From: Actinomortierella ambigua | Taxonomy: Eukaryota; Mortierellomycota; Mortierellomycetes; Mortierellales; Mortierellaceae | Reading direction: 5' to 3' | DNA: 64,000 nucleotides | Assembly (NCBI GenBank): GCA_016098155.1 | Contig: JAAAJB010000090.1 | Coordinates: 1 to 64,000 of the forward strand | Shown: positions 1 through 8,816 of the stretch, piece by piece | Position numbering within the stretch: position 1 is the stretch's first letter | How the letters are laid out: the number at the start of each line of letters is the position of its first letter | Translations under genes and position numbers: made by a program | The notes under the pieces: model-generated | Told to the model about the DNA's origin: nothing | The model's database searches: none | The model's input: only the letters and a program-made list of their open reading frames with translations

Positions 1-751
1 CTCACATTGTTGCAAATCGGCAGTGGAGGGAATCTATCTAGTACACGAGAGCGTGCAGCTAGGGCTATAAGAATGAAACATGGACGTTGGCTCGACCAGG
101 ACGAATGTGGCAGAGAAAAGGAAAAGGCCAACACGACACCACCGTGCCACTACAATCCGGCCAATAGCTGCTTGGAAGCCTCACAAGTCCGACACTAGGA
201 CAAGAGTGATTAAAAAAAAAAACGGAAGGGACAGCCGTGCATCCACATTCCCTTACGTGGTAGCCTTTCAAACTACAGCATAGTCTCGATATCGCTCTGC
301 CAAACTCCTCGACCATTGCAATAAACAAGGAAAGATGTGATTCTATAGTATCGTTTTTTTTAACAAGGGATCGCAAATAAACTGGTTGAGAGCGTCAATG
401 GAACCGACCAACCTGCAGTAGAAAAGATTCATAGAGCACTCTGTCGGGTTGAACGATGTTACACAAAAAATGAAAGTATGAAGACGGCGCTGCTACTTTA
501 GCGTGTACATGTACTGCAATTTCTTCTAGGGTCGACTTCTGTGAGGAGGGGAACGTAGCAGGTCGAATATGAACGGCGAGCATTCCCCTCTTCATTCCAC
601 TCCTCCATTAGGTTCGACTATGCTGCTGCGATGCTGGGTCTTGAACGGTTCCACTAGTAGTGATTGCCCCAAGCTAGCTCTCTCGTCCATGCCGCCGATC
701 TTGGTTTGCCCTGCCTCGCTTGCTCTCTCTTGACATTGGACACGACCCATG
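1..751. other. Left-edge non-coding region
   Basis: No coding region with family resemblance was found here on either strand. Short open frames exist but lack ATG starts, splice context and recognisable motifs. The last 100 bases are probably the promoter of the cysteine-rich peptide gene. A longer view to the left would be needed to see whether the start belongs to another gene's 3' region. Confidence 0.5.
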
Positions 752-759
752 TATAAATA
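752..759 (+). promoter_or_regulatory. TATA box of the cysteine-rich peptide gene
   Basis: A perfect TATAAATA lies 91 bp upstream of the ATG at 850. It is followed by a pyrimidine- and CAA-rich leader (about 780-840), typical of a highly expressed fungal gene. The other genes in the window show no equally clear TATA box, which fits an inducible or strongly expressed secreted-peptide gene. The spacing would put transcription start at about 780-790. Confidence 0.65.
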
Positions 760-849
760 CTCCTCCATCATCCGTCTCTGCACTCTCAACAACAACAACT
801 TCTCCACTCTCTCAATCTCAACCTCAACCTCAACCTCGATCATCCAGCC

Positions 850-1107
850 ATGAAGTCCTCCATCTTTGTCCTCGCCGTCGCCTTTGTCCTTGCCACCACT
901 GCCGCCGCTGCTCCTCAGCCCGAGGCCGGCGAGCACGAGGGAGTCGAGCTGGAGAAGCGCCGTGGTGACAACTGCTACTTCAAGAGCCACTGCTCGATGT
1001 CCTGGTCCGGCAAGTGCCAGAACCACTGTGGCAAGCGCAAGTTCTCGCACATGTCCAAGAACGGCTGTGGCTGGTTCGAGAAGCGATGCTGCTGTGTCCG
1101 CAAGTAG
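850..1107 (+). CDS. Small secreted cysteine-rich peptide, defensin-like (CS-alpha-beta candidate)
   Basis: Single-exon gene of 85 residues. Residues 1-21 form a signal peptide (Lys at position 2, a hydrophobic Val/Leu/Ala core, and an Ala-rich cleavage site before Pro22). Residues 22-37 are an acidic propeptide ending in Lys36-Arg37, a Kex2-type processing site. The predicted mature peptide (38-85, 48 residues) is basic and has eight cysteines spaced C-x5-C-x7-C-x3-C-x12-C-x6-C-C-C. The CxxxC followed by a terminal CxC (within CCC) resembles the CS-alpha-beta fold of defensins. Precursor logic and size match fungal antimicrobial or signalling peptides. The fold and any activity are inference; it could also be an unrelated disulfide-rich effector-like peptide. 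The start is the first ATG after the TATA box and leader. Confidence 0.8.
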   Translation: MKSSIFVLAVAFVLATTAAAAPQPEAGEHEGVELEKRRGDNCYFKSHCSMSWSGKCQNHCGKRKFSHMSKNGCGWFEKRCCCVRK

Positions 1108-2165
1108 TCGGTGATCTCTTACTCGCTTCTTTACCTCCAGCCCTTTTTGTAGATCTATTCACTCTTTTCTTTGTGATTAAAAAAATGAGCAAAAACAAAT
1201 CAAACCAAAACAATTCATATATGTTGGTCAATCCTATGCGTCTTCGCGACGGAAAGGACCAGCAACTTTTGTATCCTATCTCTGTCTCTCTCTCTTATCT
1301 CGATGGCACAGGGATCTCATAACTAAGCTCGAGAGTTCCCGAAAGACCCTGGCCACTCCCGCAAATAATCACACTCAAACATGGCCCTTGCGCAACATCT
1401 TTCAACAAAGTGATTGACATAGTGACACAGAGACACCGAAAATGCGAAAGTTTGGATCAAGTTGATGTTGTTGAATTGGCACCTACATTTACTGTGAGAT
1501 AGGAAGGGCAAGGATGGGATGGAAAAGGTCCCCGGTCTACGATAGAAGTGTCTCGGACTCAACAATCACATGTACCACGAATGCAGGAGCATGAGATCAA
1601 TCAAGTCATGAAATAGTCCGCTGACTGTGAATTGGAAAGCTGCTGCAGAACTGGCACGATCGAGTACAGATATTGTTCATGCCACAGGCGCCCTGTACGA
1701 GACAAGGTAATTTCATCCAAGCTTTGGTTCGTGGCGAATAAAAGGCTACACACTGCCAGTTTTGACGATAATACGATAGCGAAGGAACTGTTTGTATATT
1801 AGATTGCTAATTATTATTTTACTTGCACTATTCAAACACGTCTGTGTCTCCGTAAACACGAGTCTATGGGGATTACTTGACCTTCGTTGCCAACGCCAAT
1901 CGAACAAAGTTGGATGAGCGATGAGGCTTACTGTTGACGTGGGTCCATTGTTGAGTGGGTCGATTGAGCTAGACGAGATAAGTCTGAGTCCCAGGGGTTT
2001 GAGCTGGTAGGGTGTTTTTTTATTTTTTATTTTTTTGCACGGTCATGCTGTGCCAGAACCAACACCCATCTTTCCTTTTCTCTTTTGTACCATGTCAGTT
2101 TATTGCCGACACGGCGAGCTAGTTAACTGGCCGACCCTTGATACCAATGAGGATCACGTCTCTAG
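1108..2165. other. Intergenic region downstream of the peptide gene
   Basis: Contains the 3' untranslated region of the peptide gene (T-rich stretch near 1145-1190) and then about 900 bp without a credible gene on either strand. A T-rich run sits at about 2014-2037, just before the retroelement-derived segment begins. Confidence 0.5.
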
Positions 2166-2434
2166 CCAATGCCTCCGTAACGGCGGGGGTGGCCGAGGCT
2201 CCTGTTTCTCTTGCGGACGATTCGGGCACGTCTCTAGCCAATGTCCCTCTCCTGGGCCAAATATTTCGTCTGTACAGGTCTCTCAAGAGCCTCGAAAGAG
2301 GAGGTTGCTTCCATTAACTCCTGAGAGACCTGTACAGACGAACCCTAGGAGAGGAGCATTGGTTAGAGACGTGCCCGACTCGTCTGCAAGAGAAGCAGGA
2401 ACCTCGACCACCCCCGTCGTTACGGGGGCATTGG
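2166..2434. repeat. Imperfect inverted repeat made of gag zinc-knuckle sequence
   Basis: Two arms of about 120 bp, 2166-2289 and 2318-2434, are reverse complements of each other apart from scattered substitutions and a small length difference. They are separated by a spacer of about 28 bp. Read on the minus strand, the right arm encodes a CX2CX4HX4C zinc knuckle (CFSC...H...C) in frame with upstream gag sequence. Read on the plus strand, the left arm encodes the same knuckle. The structure would fold into a long hairpin. It looks like an inverted duplication of the 3' end of a gag fragment, but the cause of the inversion is not visible. Confidence 0.75.
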
Positions 2435-3290
2435 ATTCGTGTGTGTCCTGTTTGGCTACAGGTGCCGCACACCTGTGTTGGCCGGCGCCGTCCACCTGCA
2501 GGTCCTTGCACACTGTCGAGATCCATAGCGTTAGGATCTGCAACGACAGGTGCCATGGGTACCGCTGGATGCGGAGGAACCGGTGGAGGGGGAAAGACGC
2601 GGCACAGGGGCAACAGGTGGTGCCACACGGGGCGCCGGTGGGGTGTAGTTATTGGGGCGAGGTTGCGGGCGATTGTAGTTGTTGAATCGATTCGTAGTGG
2701 TCACTGGGGGAGGAGTGTACCGACTACGGTAATTGTTGGAAGTGTTTGAGGTATTCGAAGGGGAGAGGTCTTGCGCGGCCTTGGCAATGGCCTTCGATTG
2801 TGCCGCCATGGTTAGTTCGTGAACTAGCTCTCGAATCCCGATCCAATTCGTGTACTCTCAACAATGTCAAAGCCTGCGACAAGTTCAACGGTACTCCTTG
2901 GTCGCTTGGCCGGTTCTTGTTGCTCCTGCATCTGTTGCTGATGGAAGGCCACATTCTAGTCTTCAAGCTGCTCCTGTGAGGATGCCCACTGGTCCAACAA
3001 CTCCATGCCTTCAAAGAGCGGACCCAGCATGGTGCGGAAAGCCCAGAAGACACCAATCCAACAGTGATCGCTCCAGGTGGTGGTGTCATGCATTGAAACT
3101 TACTTGCACTGCTGCTGCTTTGGTGAACCAACTTCATCGCATCTACATTCGTTGGCTCAAAGACTTCTTCTTCGACGGGCCAGAGAAGAATTTATTGGGG
3201 CTTGGTGGCCCGGCCTATCTTCTGATCTTCTGGTACGCCGCGTACTGGTACATCTCCACGCCCTGGATCCCACAGGCGATGGGTTGAGTG
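2314..3290 (-). pseudogene. Degenerate retrotransposon Gag (Ty3/Gypsy-like) with two zinc knuckles
   Basis: Minus-strand coding remnants in shifting frames. From about 2880 down to 2531 the frame reads an alpha-helical segment, then an Asn/Pro/Thr-rich linker. After a frame change it continues (2628-2314) through an Ala-Met-Asp-Leu-Asp motif and two CX2CX4HX4C zinc knuckles (CGTC...H...C and CFSC...H...C). A linker, AMDLD-type motif and CCHC pair are the usual C-terminal layout of LTR-retrotransposon Gag in fungi. At least one frameshift (about 2540-2620) and an in-frame stop (about 2970) break it. No protease, reverse transcriptase, RNase H or integrase was found downstream, and no LTRs were seen, so this is a fragment, not an active element. 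Confidence 0.6.
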
Positions 3291-3619
3291 TACGAGAGGA
3301 AATCTGGGTTCACTGGAGAGCTCAGGTTGGCCTTTCGCCGATCAAAGGAGAGAATCGCGCAGGGGGGCTCCCTCATCCTACCAATCGTCCTTGAGAGTGT
3401 AGTCGCTCATCAGGATAGAACGGCAGGCAAGGCGCAGGGCGAGGTGGAGTGGGCACAGGTAAATGTAGTGCTGTTTTGGTCTGAGAAGGCTCTTGGCGTC
3501 GTGGGGAGCATCGCAAAAGCCGCCGTCCATTTTCCACAAGTGTTCGCTCAGAGTACCACGGGAAAGATGGTCTTGCTTGAGTCGCCACGAAAGAGTGTGC
3601 GCCTGGTGGGGGGAGATGT

Positions 3620-4402
3620 TTATCGATTCCGAATTTTGACCTTCATGCGGTGGGTCTTCGTGCGGACTCTCCAACTAGGCCACACCTCCTCTGGGATGTG
3701 ATTAGGAACCTTCTTCTCAATCTCCTCGATGGCGAGCGGGCTGTGTATGTACACGACTATGGTTCCTTGGAACAAGGGCATGGGGAAGTCTGGTTCTTGG
3801 TCGAAGCGGACTTCGATCTTCAAGACGTCGCCCACTTGGTAGATCTCGGTAAAAAAACTGGTCAAGTAGTTGAGAAGGATAGTGGAGTCGCTGCCGTCGT
3901 AATTCGGAGGGAGGACAAAGTTGGTGAAGAGGAAGCGAATGACGCTGCTCTTTGAGGCAGAGGGAACTGGGAGGATGTCTCGGTTGTCAAAGCGTACAGG
4001 GGTGGTTTCGGCTATGGCCATGAAGCGTTGGAAGTACTGAATCTCCACTTGGGACTTTGCTTTGTGGGAGCGAATGTTTTTGAATGGGCGGTTGGGAAGC
4101 CCATTAGTCGAGGATGACTCATTGGGGAAGGTGCGAATGACTGCAAGGGCAAAGTCGCCGGCCTTGTCGCCGGCTTTCAGTTGGTACAAGGTGGAGTTGT
4201 GGAAGTCACTTTCATGTGGGCCATGCTTGTCTCTCTGATGCGTGGCGAGATGGCCGAGTGTAGGGTGGGTGTAGACGGCGGAAAAAGAATAGATGGTTCG
4301 GGTGCGTGCGGTCACATCGCGAGGCGACGACGCTCCAGTGGCAGGGCTGGGGCAGGGTTGGGTGGCATTGTGTATGGGGGAATCAGCAGAGGTGGTCGCC
4401 AT
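3620..4402 (-). CDS. 260-aa ORF of unknown function, probably retroelement-derived
   Basis: Uninterrupted minus-strand ORF with a true ATG at 4402. The N-terminal 40 residues are Ser/Thr/Pro-rich. The middle and C-terminal part looks like a folded alpha/beta domain, including a stretch of about 45 residues with the pattern of a small RNA-binding-like domain (hydrophobic strands around FLFTNFVLPPNY and FQGTIVVYIHS). It ends in a basic tail. Downstream frames (3590-3373) stay partly open, as if a longer ORF had been shifted. It sits 5' of, and on the same strand as, the gag remnant, so a non-LTR ORF1-like or gag-like protein is possible. I do not recognise the family, and it may equally be an orphan host gene. 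Confidence 0.45.
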   Translation of the reverse strand: MATTSADSPIHNATQPCPSPATGASSPRDVTARTRTIYSFSAVYTHPTLGHLATHQRDKHGPHESDFHNSTLYQLKAGDKAGDFALAVIRTFPNESSSTNGLPNRPFKNIRSHKAKSQVEIQYFQRFMAIAETTPVRFDNRDILPVPSASKSSVIRFLFTNFVLPPNYDGSDSTILLNYLTSFFTEIYQVGDVLKIEVRFDQEPDFPMPLFQGTIVVYIHSPLAIEEIEKKVPNHIPEEVWPSWRVRTKTHRMKVKIRNR

Positions 4403-4987
4403 GTCATGTCAGTTCAAAAGGAGTCTTCACTCTTTAGCCTGATATCTCTGAAATCGATCTGCTCAAGCCACTTGACTGTCTCAGCCCCTGAATTCTGAAA
4501 TTCAGGAGTACGAGACTGAGTTGTGCATCGATAATTCCCTTGAACTGCTGCTTGAGTAAACCAAAGTACCTCCATCGAAGGTAAAATTGTGTATCCTCAT
4601 CCCCCTTGGGCCGCCGCTTTGGTGGGCCATTTGACCGCCTTGTCTACACTTTGCTCTGTCTCTTCTTGTTTGTGCAGTATATCAGACGGCTCTATACTAG
4701 ATTGCATGGCTACTTACCTTGAGCGAAGGGTTGGCAAGAGACGCATCCGTTGGAGCTATGAGGTTGAGGTGATGGAGGGGTATGGGTGAAAATCACAGAG
4801 ATGGGGCACTGCTCTGCATCATTCGACGTCGCCCCACGGTTATACCAAAGGAGCGCGACTGATAAATTGAAAAGTAAGACTGATAAACCATGCAGCCAGC
4901 TTTTTCTGCTTTACATTCGCTCTTGACATCCTACAGGGACGCTTTCTTTCCATACCCCCACCACCTACAAACCATTCACCATCAACC
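4403..4987. other. Intergenic region between the retroelement debris and the dynamin-like gene
   Basis: No gene seen. The right half should hold the promoter of the dynamin-like gene; no clear TATA box was found. The last 70 bases are a CA/CT-rich leader ending in CAACCATG. Confidence 0.45.
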
Positions 4988-7261
4988 ATGCTTTCAGGCC
5001 CTGAATACCAGCACCTAGTCGACAAGATCAACAGAATCCGAAGCATCGGTCTGGCCAGTTTCCTCAGTGTTCCGCAGATAGCCATCTTTGGCGATCAGTC
5101 CAGCGGAAAATCCAGCGTTCTGGAGGCCACAACCAAGCTCTCATTCCCACGCGACAAGGGTATGTGTACGCGTTTTGCAACCCAGGTCAGCCTTCGACAT
5201 GACCCCGCTCTAGACAGCGAGGTGCTGTCGGCCAGAATCGAGGGTGAAACCGCCTTCAACGCCACCTACAGAGTTGTTATCCCTCCCACGACCTTCCACG
5301 ATGTCATCAGCGCGGCCGTCCAGCTGCTATGTCGCACCTCGCACATTAGCGACAGAACGTTGGAGATCACACTATCGGGGCCCGGGATAGCCCCTTTGAC
5401 GATTATCGACCTGCCAGGCTACATTAACGTGACACTGGATGGCCAGGACAAGAGGATCCCCGATATCATTCGCAAGATTAACAGAACGTACATGAGCAAT
5501 CCCCGTACGATCATCCTTGCTGTTGTGCCTGCCAATGTAGACCTGAACAACTCGTATGTCCTGAAGGAGGCCGAGGAGTGCGATCCTAAAGGCGAGAGGA
5601 CGATCCCCGTCGTGACCAAGCCGGACACGGTCGAAGAAGACATGTTGCCCGAGCTCATTGACATGATCTTGAACAAGCGCAGGCACATGAGGCTTGGCTA
5701 TCTCGTGCTGCGAAACTCTGGATACGCTGGTATCTCGCGGCCGTGGGATGAGGCTGCGCGCGCCGAACAGGCATACTTCAGTTCAAACAAGCTCTGGTCT
5801 CTTGTCCCGGATGCCGTCAAAGGTCGAGCCAACGTCCAGAAATTCCTTGGTAACCTTTTAAAAGAACACATCAAGAAGGAGCTCCCTCCAATGATGCAAG
5901 AGATTGAAAAGTCTGTTGCATCCACGGAGCAAATGCTAAAGGAGTTTGCCCAGTCCATCGATACCCCAGGTGCAGCCAGACAAAAGCTTTTCCAGATGGT
6001 GACGAAGCTCCAGACGTCTCTTACAAAGGTCTTGAATGGTGAATACCCCGCAGAGTACTATAACACGTTCAATGGTGACGGTCACGTCGATGGTCACGCA
6101 TCCGGAGCGTCTGAGGTCGTGGTCAAGAACATTCGCTTCATCCGCTTTACCCTTTCGAGGCTCTACGCAGTCTACGCCGAGGACATGATCACGAACACGC
6201 ACATCCCGGAAACGAGCATGGTGGTCGAGGACCTGGATCTTCTTCAAGGCTCTGAGCTGATGGGGTTTACCTCATTTTCAAAGTTTAAGCAGATTTTCAG
6301 ACCGATTCACTCTGAATGGAAAAGGCTGACCACTGAACATATCACCTCCATGCATCAGTTCCTGGCCGAGGCTTTCACCGCCTTCATTGCTTACGACATT
6401 CCTCCGAGTGCCCATCCGTTCTTCCTTGCAACCTTTGATCGATTCTATCAGCTCCAAGTAGAAAAGATCGAGAGTACGCTCCAAGACATCTTTGCTGACC
6501 ATGAGAACCCATTTACCCTCGACAAATATTACACGGAGACACTCCTTAGCAAGCAGCACAACCAGTCGATGGCCACGTGTGATCTCATCCAACAGTTGGT
6601 TGCCCCACCGGTCACCGACGGGCTGCCGTTTTTCATCGAGGCGCTGCCGCTTCTCACCGAGGAGCAGCCGTTTATGGACGTCTTTCATAGGCTTCTCGAG
6701 AAGGGCATGTACCTGCGTTCCATGGATGTTAAGAACAACAAGAGGAAGGATGCCCTTTCTCTCTGTGATAAGCTAAAGATCTATTGCGAGGTGGCGCGTA
6801 CGCGCATCGTCGACGTGGTGGTTCTGCAGACAGTCGAGCGCTTCATGATTCGATGCCTTGAGGACTACTACGTTATGCTCTCGAACGCCGACGACGCTGA
6901 CCTTCGTTTCTTGCTCGAGTCGCCGGAAAGGCAAAGTCGCCGCAAGGAACTTGAGCAAAAGAGGGCTATCCTCCGGAGCAGCCTGGAGGAGTTGAAGGCT
7001 GTGTACTATGGTCCCATCAGCACTACCACTGCTCCTTCTGCGCCGGGCAAAGCCCTCGATTCATCGTCTTATCACCCGCTGCCCCCAACTCCCCGTAGCC
7101 AGAACATCCAGCCGATTCCCCACAGCCAGAACCTCAAGGACGTGGGTCGAGCCCAAAAGGCTCTCCGAGAGACTATGTCGAGCACTCTCCCCCAATACAA
7201 ACAAACGATCATCACCAGTATTCTCGCCCTCTGCCTCTTCGTTCTTTCTAGATTCTACTAG
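4988..7261 (+). CDS. Dynamin-like GTPase with a C-terminal membrane anchor
   Basis: Single exon, 757 residues. The dynamin GTPase domain is complete: G1 P-loop GDQSSGKS (35-42), the switch-I Thr at 61 (MCTRF), G3 DLPG (141-144) and G4 TKPD (210-213). A long helical middle/stalk region follows (about 300-660), with the conserved dynamin middle-domain layout. The C-terminus has a Ser/Pro-rich linker (about 675-725) and then a single hydrophobic helix at about 739-755, next to the stop. There is no PH domain or proline-rich domain. The layout matches the Mx/dynamin-like proteins common in fungi rather than Vps1 or Dnm1, with an added tail anchor suggesting insertion into an organelle membrane (which one is unknown). 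It probably remodels or tethers membranes by GTP hydrolysis. The start is the first ATG after a CA-rich leader. Confidence 0.9.
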   Translation: MLSGPEYQHLVDKINRIRSIGLASFLSVPQIAIFGDQSSGKSSVLEATTKLSFPRDKGMCTRFATQVSLRHDPALDSEVLSARIEGETAFNATYRVVIPPTTFHDVISAAVQLLCRTSHISDRTLEITLSGPGIAPLTIIDLPGYINVTLDGQDKRIPDIIRKINRTYMSNPRTIILAVVPANVDLNNSYVLKEAEECDPKGERTIPVVTKPDTVEEDMLPELIDMILNKRRHMRLGYLVLRNSGYAGISRPWDEAARAEQAYFSSNKLWSLVPDAVKGRANVQKFLGNLLKEHIKKELPPMMQEIEKSVASTEQMLKEFAQSIDTPGAARQKLFQMVTKLQTSLTKVLNGEYPAEYYNTFNGDGHVDGHASGASEVVVKNIRFIRFTLSRLYAVYAEDMITNTHIPETSMVVEDLDLLQGSELMGFTSFSKFKQIFRPIHSEWKRLTTEHITSMHQFLAEAFTAFIAYDIPPSAHPFFLATFDRFYQLQVEKIESTLQDIFADHENPFTLDKYYTETLLSKQHNQSMATCDLIQQLVAPPVTDGLPFFIEALPLLTEEQPFMDVFHRLLEKGMYLRSMDVKNNKRKDALSLCDKLKIYCEVARTRIVDVVVLQTVERFMIRCLEDYYVMLSNADDADLRFLLESPERQSRRKELEQKRAILRSSLEELKAVYYGPISTTTAPSAPGKALDSSSYHPLPPTPRSQNIQPIPHSQNLKDVGRAQKALRETMSSTLPQYKQTIITSILALCLFVLSRFY

Positions 7262-7302
7262 GCAGGCTAGCATAGACGACCTCACTCCACCACTTGGCGA
7301 AA

Positions 7303-7308
7303 AATAAA
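7303..7308 (+). terminator. Poly(A) signal of the dynamin-like gene
   Basis: AATAAA lies 42 bp after the stop codon of the dynamin-like gene, the usual place for a fungal polyadenylation signal. The next gene starts only 270 bp further on, so it also marks the limit of the following promoter. Confidence 0.5.
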
Positions 7309-7577
7309 TAGTAGATAGCCCAAGACTTTGTAGTGCAGTCAGTCGACTGCGCCTGAGCAGCGGGGATTCATTCATCTTTGTTCCAGATCCTCTAAGCCAC
7401 CTCCACGGGCAACAAAATCAACACCCTGCTGGCTGGTGCCTGTCATTGCCTTTTTCGCACATCCGTCCCCCCTCTCCTGTCTTTCCCTTTGACCTTCTCT
7501 CTCTTTCTCTCTCGACGCTCCCTCCTACCCCTCCTCCACACACACACATACACACATACACAGACAACAAGTCCAGG

Positions 7578-8170
7578 ATGATTCTCGGGATCGGCGTCGA
7601 TGTATTACATGTGCCTCGGCTGCAGCGTCTTGTTCGTCTGCGCCCAGAGCGGTTTCTCACCCGTATTCTGACAAAGGTCGAGCAGAGCGAGTTTCGGCAG
7701 CAGTTGCGGGAGATGGAGTTAACGACTGGCCAGGCAGAAGCAGCAGTCACCTCGCCGCCTCCAGTGAAGACGGTCGTCCCCAAGGCCATCGAGAGCGATG
7801 CTTCTATTCGATACCTTGCCACCAGGTAAGCGACGGAGGCTATGTGTTTCATTATTGTCCCTGTACTATATCCGAGTGATTCGGATTGTGTTCCCTAACG
7901 CACTTGCTTTACTTTAATTTTTTTTTCTCACTCCCCTCTCTTCTACTTCCTCCTTCTCATTTACTTAGATGGGCATTAAAGGAGGCGACGTACAAAGCCT
8001 TGTACCCTCGACACAAACTAGTTTGGCAGGATGTCACAGTCTACAAAAAGGATGGAAAACCAGGCCTTTTGATTCACGGCCAGGAAAATCTGGGTATCGC
8101 CAGCAGCCATGCCTCGGTCTCCCATGACGGTGAATACGTCTTTGCCCAGGTGGTCCTCGAGTCCAGATGA
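7578..8170 (+). CDS. PPT2: Holo-[acyl-carrier-protein] synthase (mitochondrial phosphopantetheinyl transferase)
   Basis: Two exons: 7578-7825 and 7969-8170 (intron GTAAGC...TTACTTAG), 149 residues. The enzyme moves 4'-phosphopantetheine from CoA to a serine of acyl carrier protein. The short AcpS-type family signature is present: the N-terminal ILGIGVDV strand with its magnesium-binding Asp, and the WALKEATYKAL helix just after the splice junction (equivalent to the conserved W-x-x-KEA-x-x-K motif). Length is close to bacterial AcpS and yeast Ppt2, which activates mitochondrial ACP for type II fatty acid and lipoate synthesis. About 30 residues between the two motifs are poorly conserved. No clear mitochondrial presequence is seen. 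The gene converges with RQC2, leaving about 650 bp between stop codons. Confidence 0.9.
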
Positions 8171-8816
8171 ACACCAACAAAAAATGGATACCTTCACTAT
8201 CTACCACCACCACCCATCATCCCTCTGAACCCTCTCCGGGACACTATTGGAAAATGACGTCGGGATGTTGCCTGTTCACCTTCCTATCGTGCTCGGACGG
8301 CGGAGAGGGTCGGAAACAACAAGCACAAGGTTGAGCGAATCTGACAGCAGCATAGCCGCATAACAGAGAGCCTGATCTGGAAACATCGAGGATGTGACCT
8401 ACCACCATTTGTCCAACCCTCTGTTCATCCCTTGCCTCGCCTCGTTTGGTCGCACCCAGGGCGCTTGGACCAGGAACGAAAATCATTTGATCCGCCAACA
8501 ATTCGAGTCTGCACTTTTTGATGCCCGGCAGATCAATGGAGTTTGGCTCTTAGTGTGCTCCTCAGCCTTCTCCTCTCTCCCTCCCTCCTTCGCTCTCTCC
8601 CTCTCCCTCTCCCTCTCTCTGCATGCAAGCTAGCCCTCGATACCAACTCGCATGACCAACTCGTATGACGTTAATTCCTATACTTTGGATAAGCTCGACT
8701 CAGACTAGAGGAGTGCGCCTCTGCACGATCACGAATTATATAAAAATGACATTTTTTTTTCTTTGGTCTATCTTCTAACCAAGGACGAAGGGGGAGACGA
8801 ATGGATCAGGTCACTC
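8171..8816. other. Convergent intergenic region
   Basis: The 3' ends of PPT2 (plus) and RQC2 (minus) face each other here. It holds a (CTCCCT)n-rich stretch at about 8575-8622 and no gene on either strand. Confidence 0.5.

Noticed and set aside
2035..2685. Plus-strand frame with a zinc knuckle (216 codons)
   Set aside because: It crosses the centre of the inverted repeat and is then antisense to the gag remnant. It begins with a non-ATG codon in a T-rich run, so it is not a gene in its own right.
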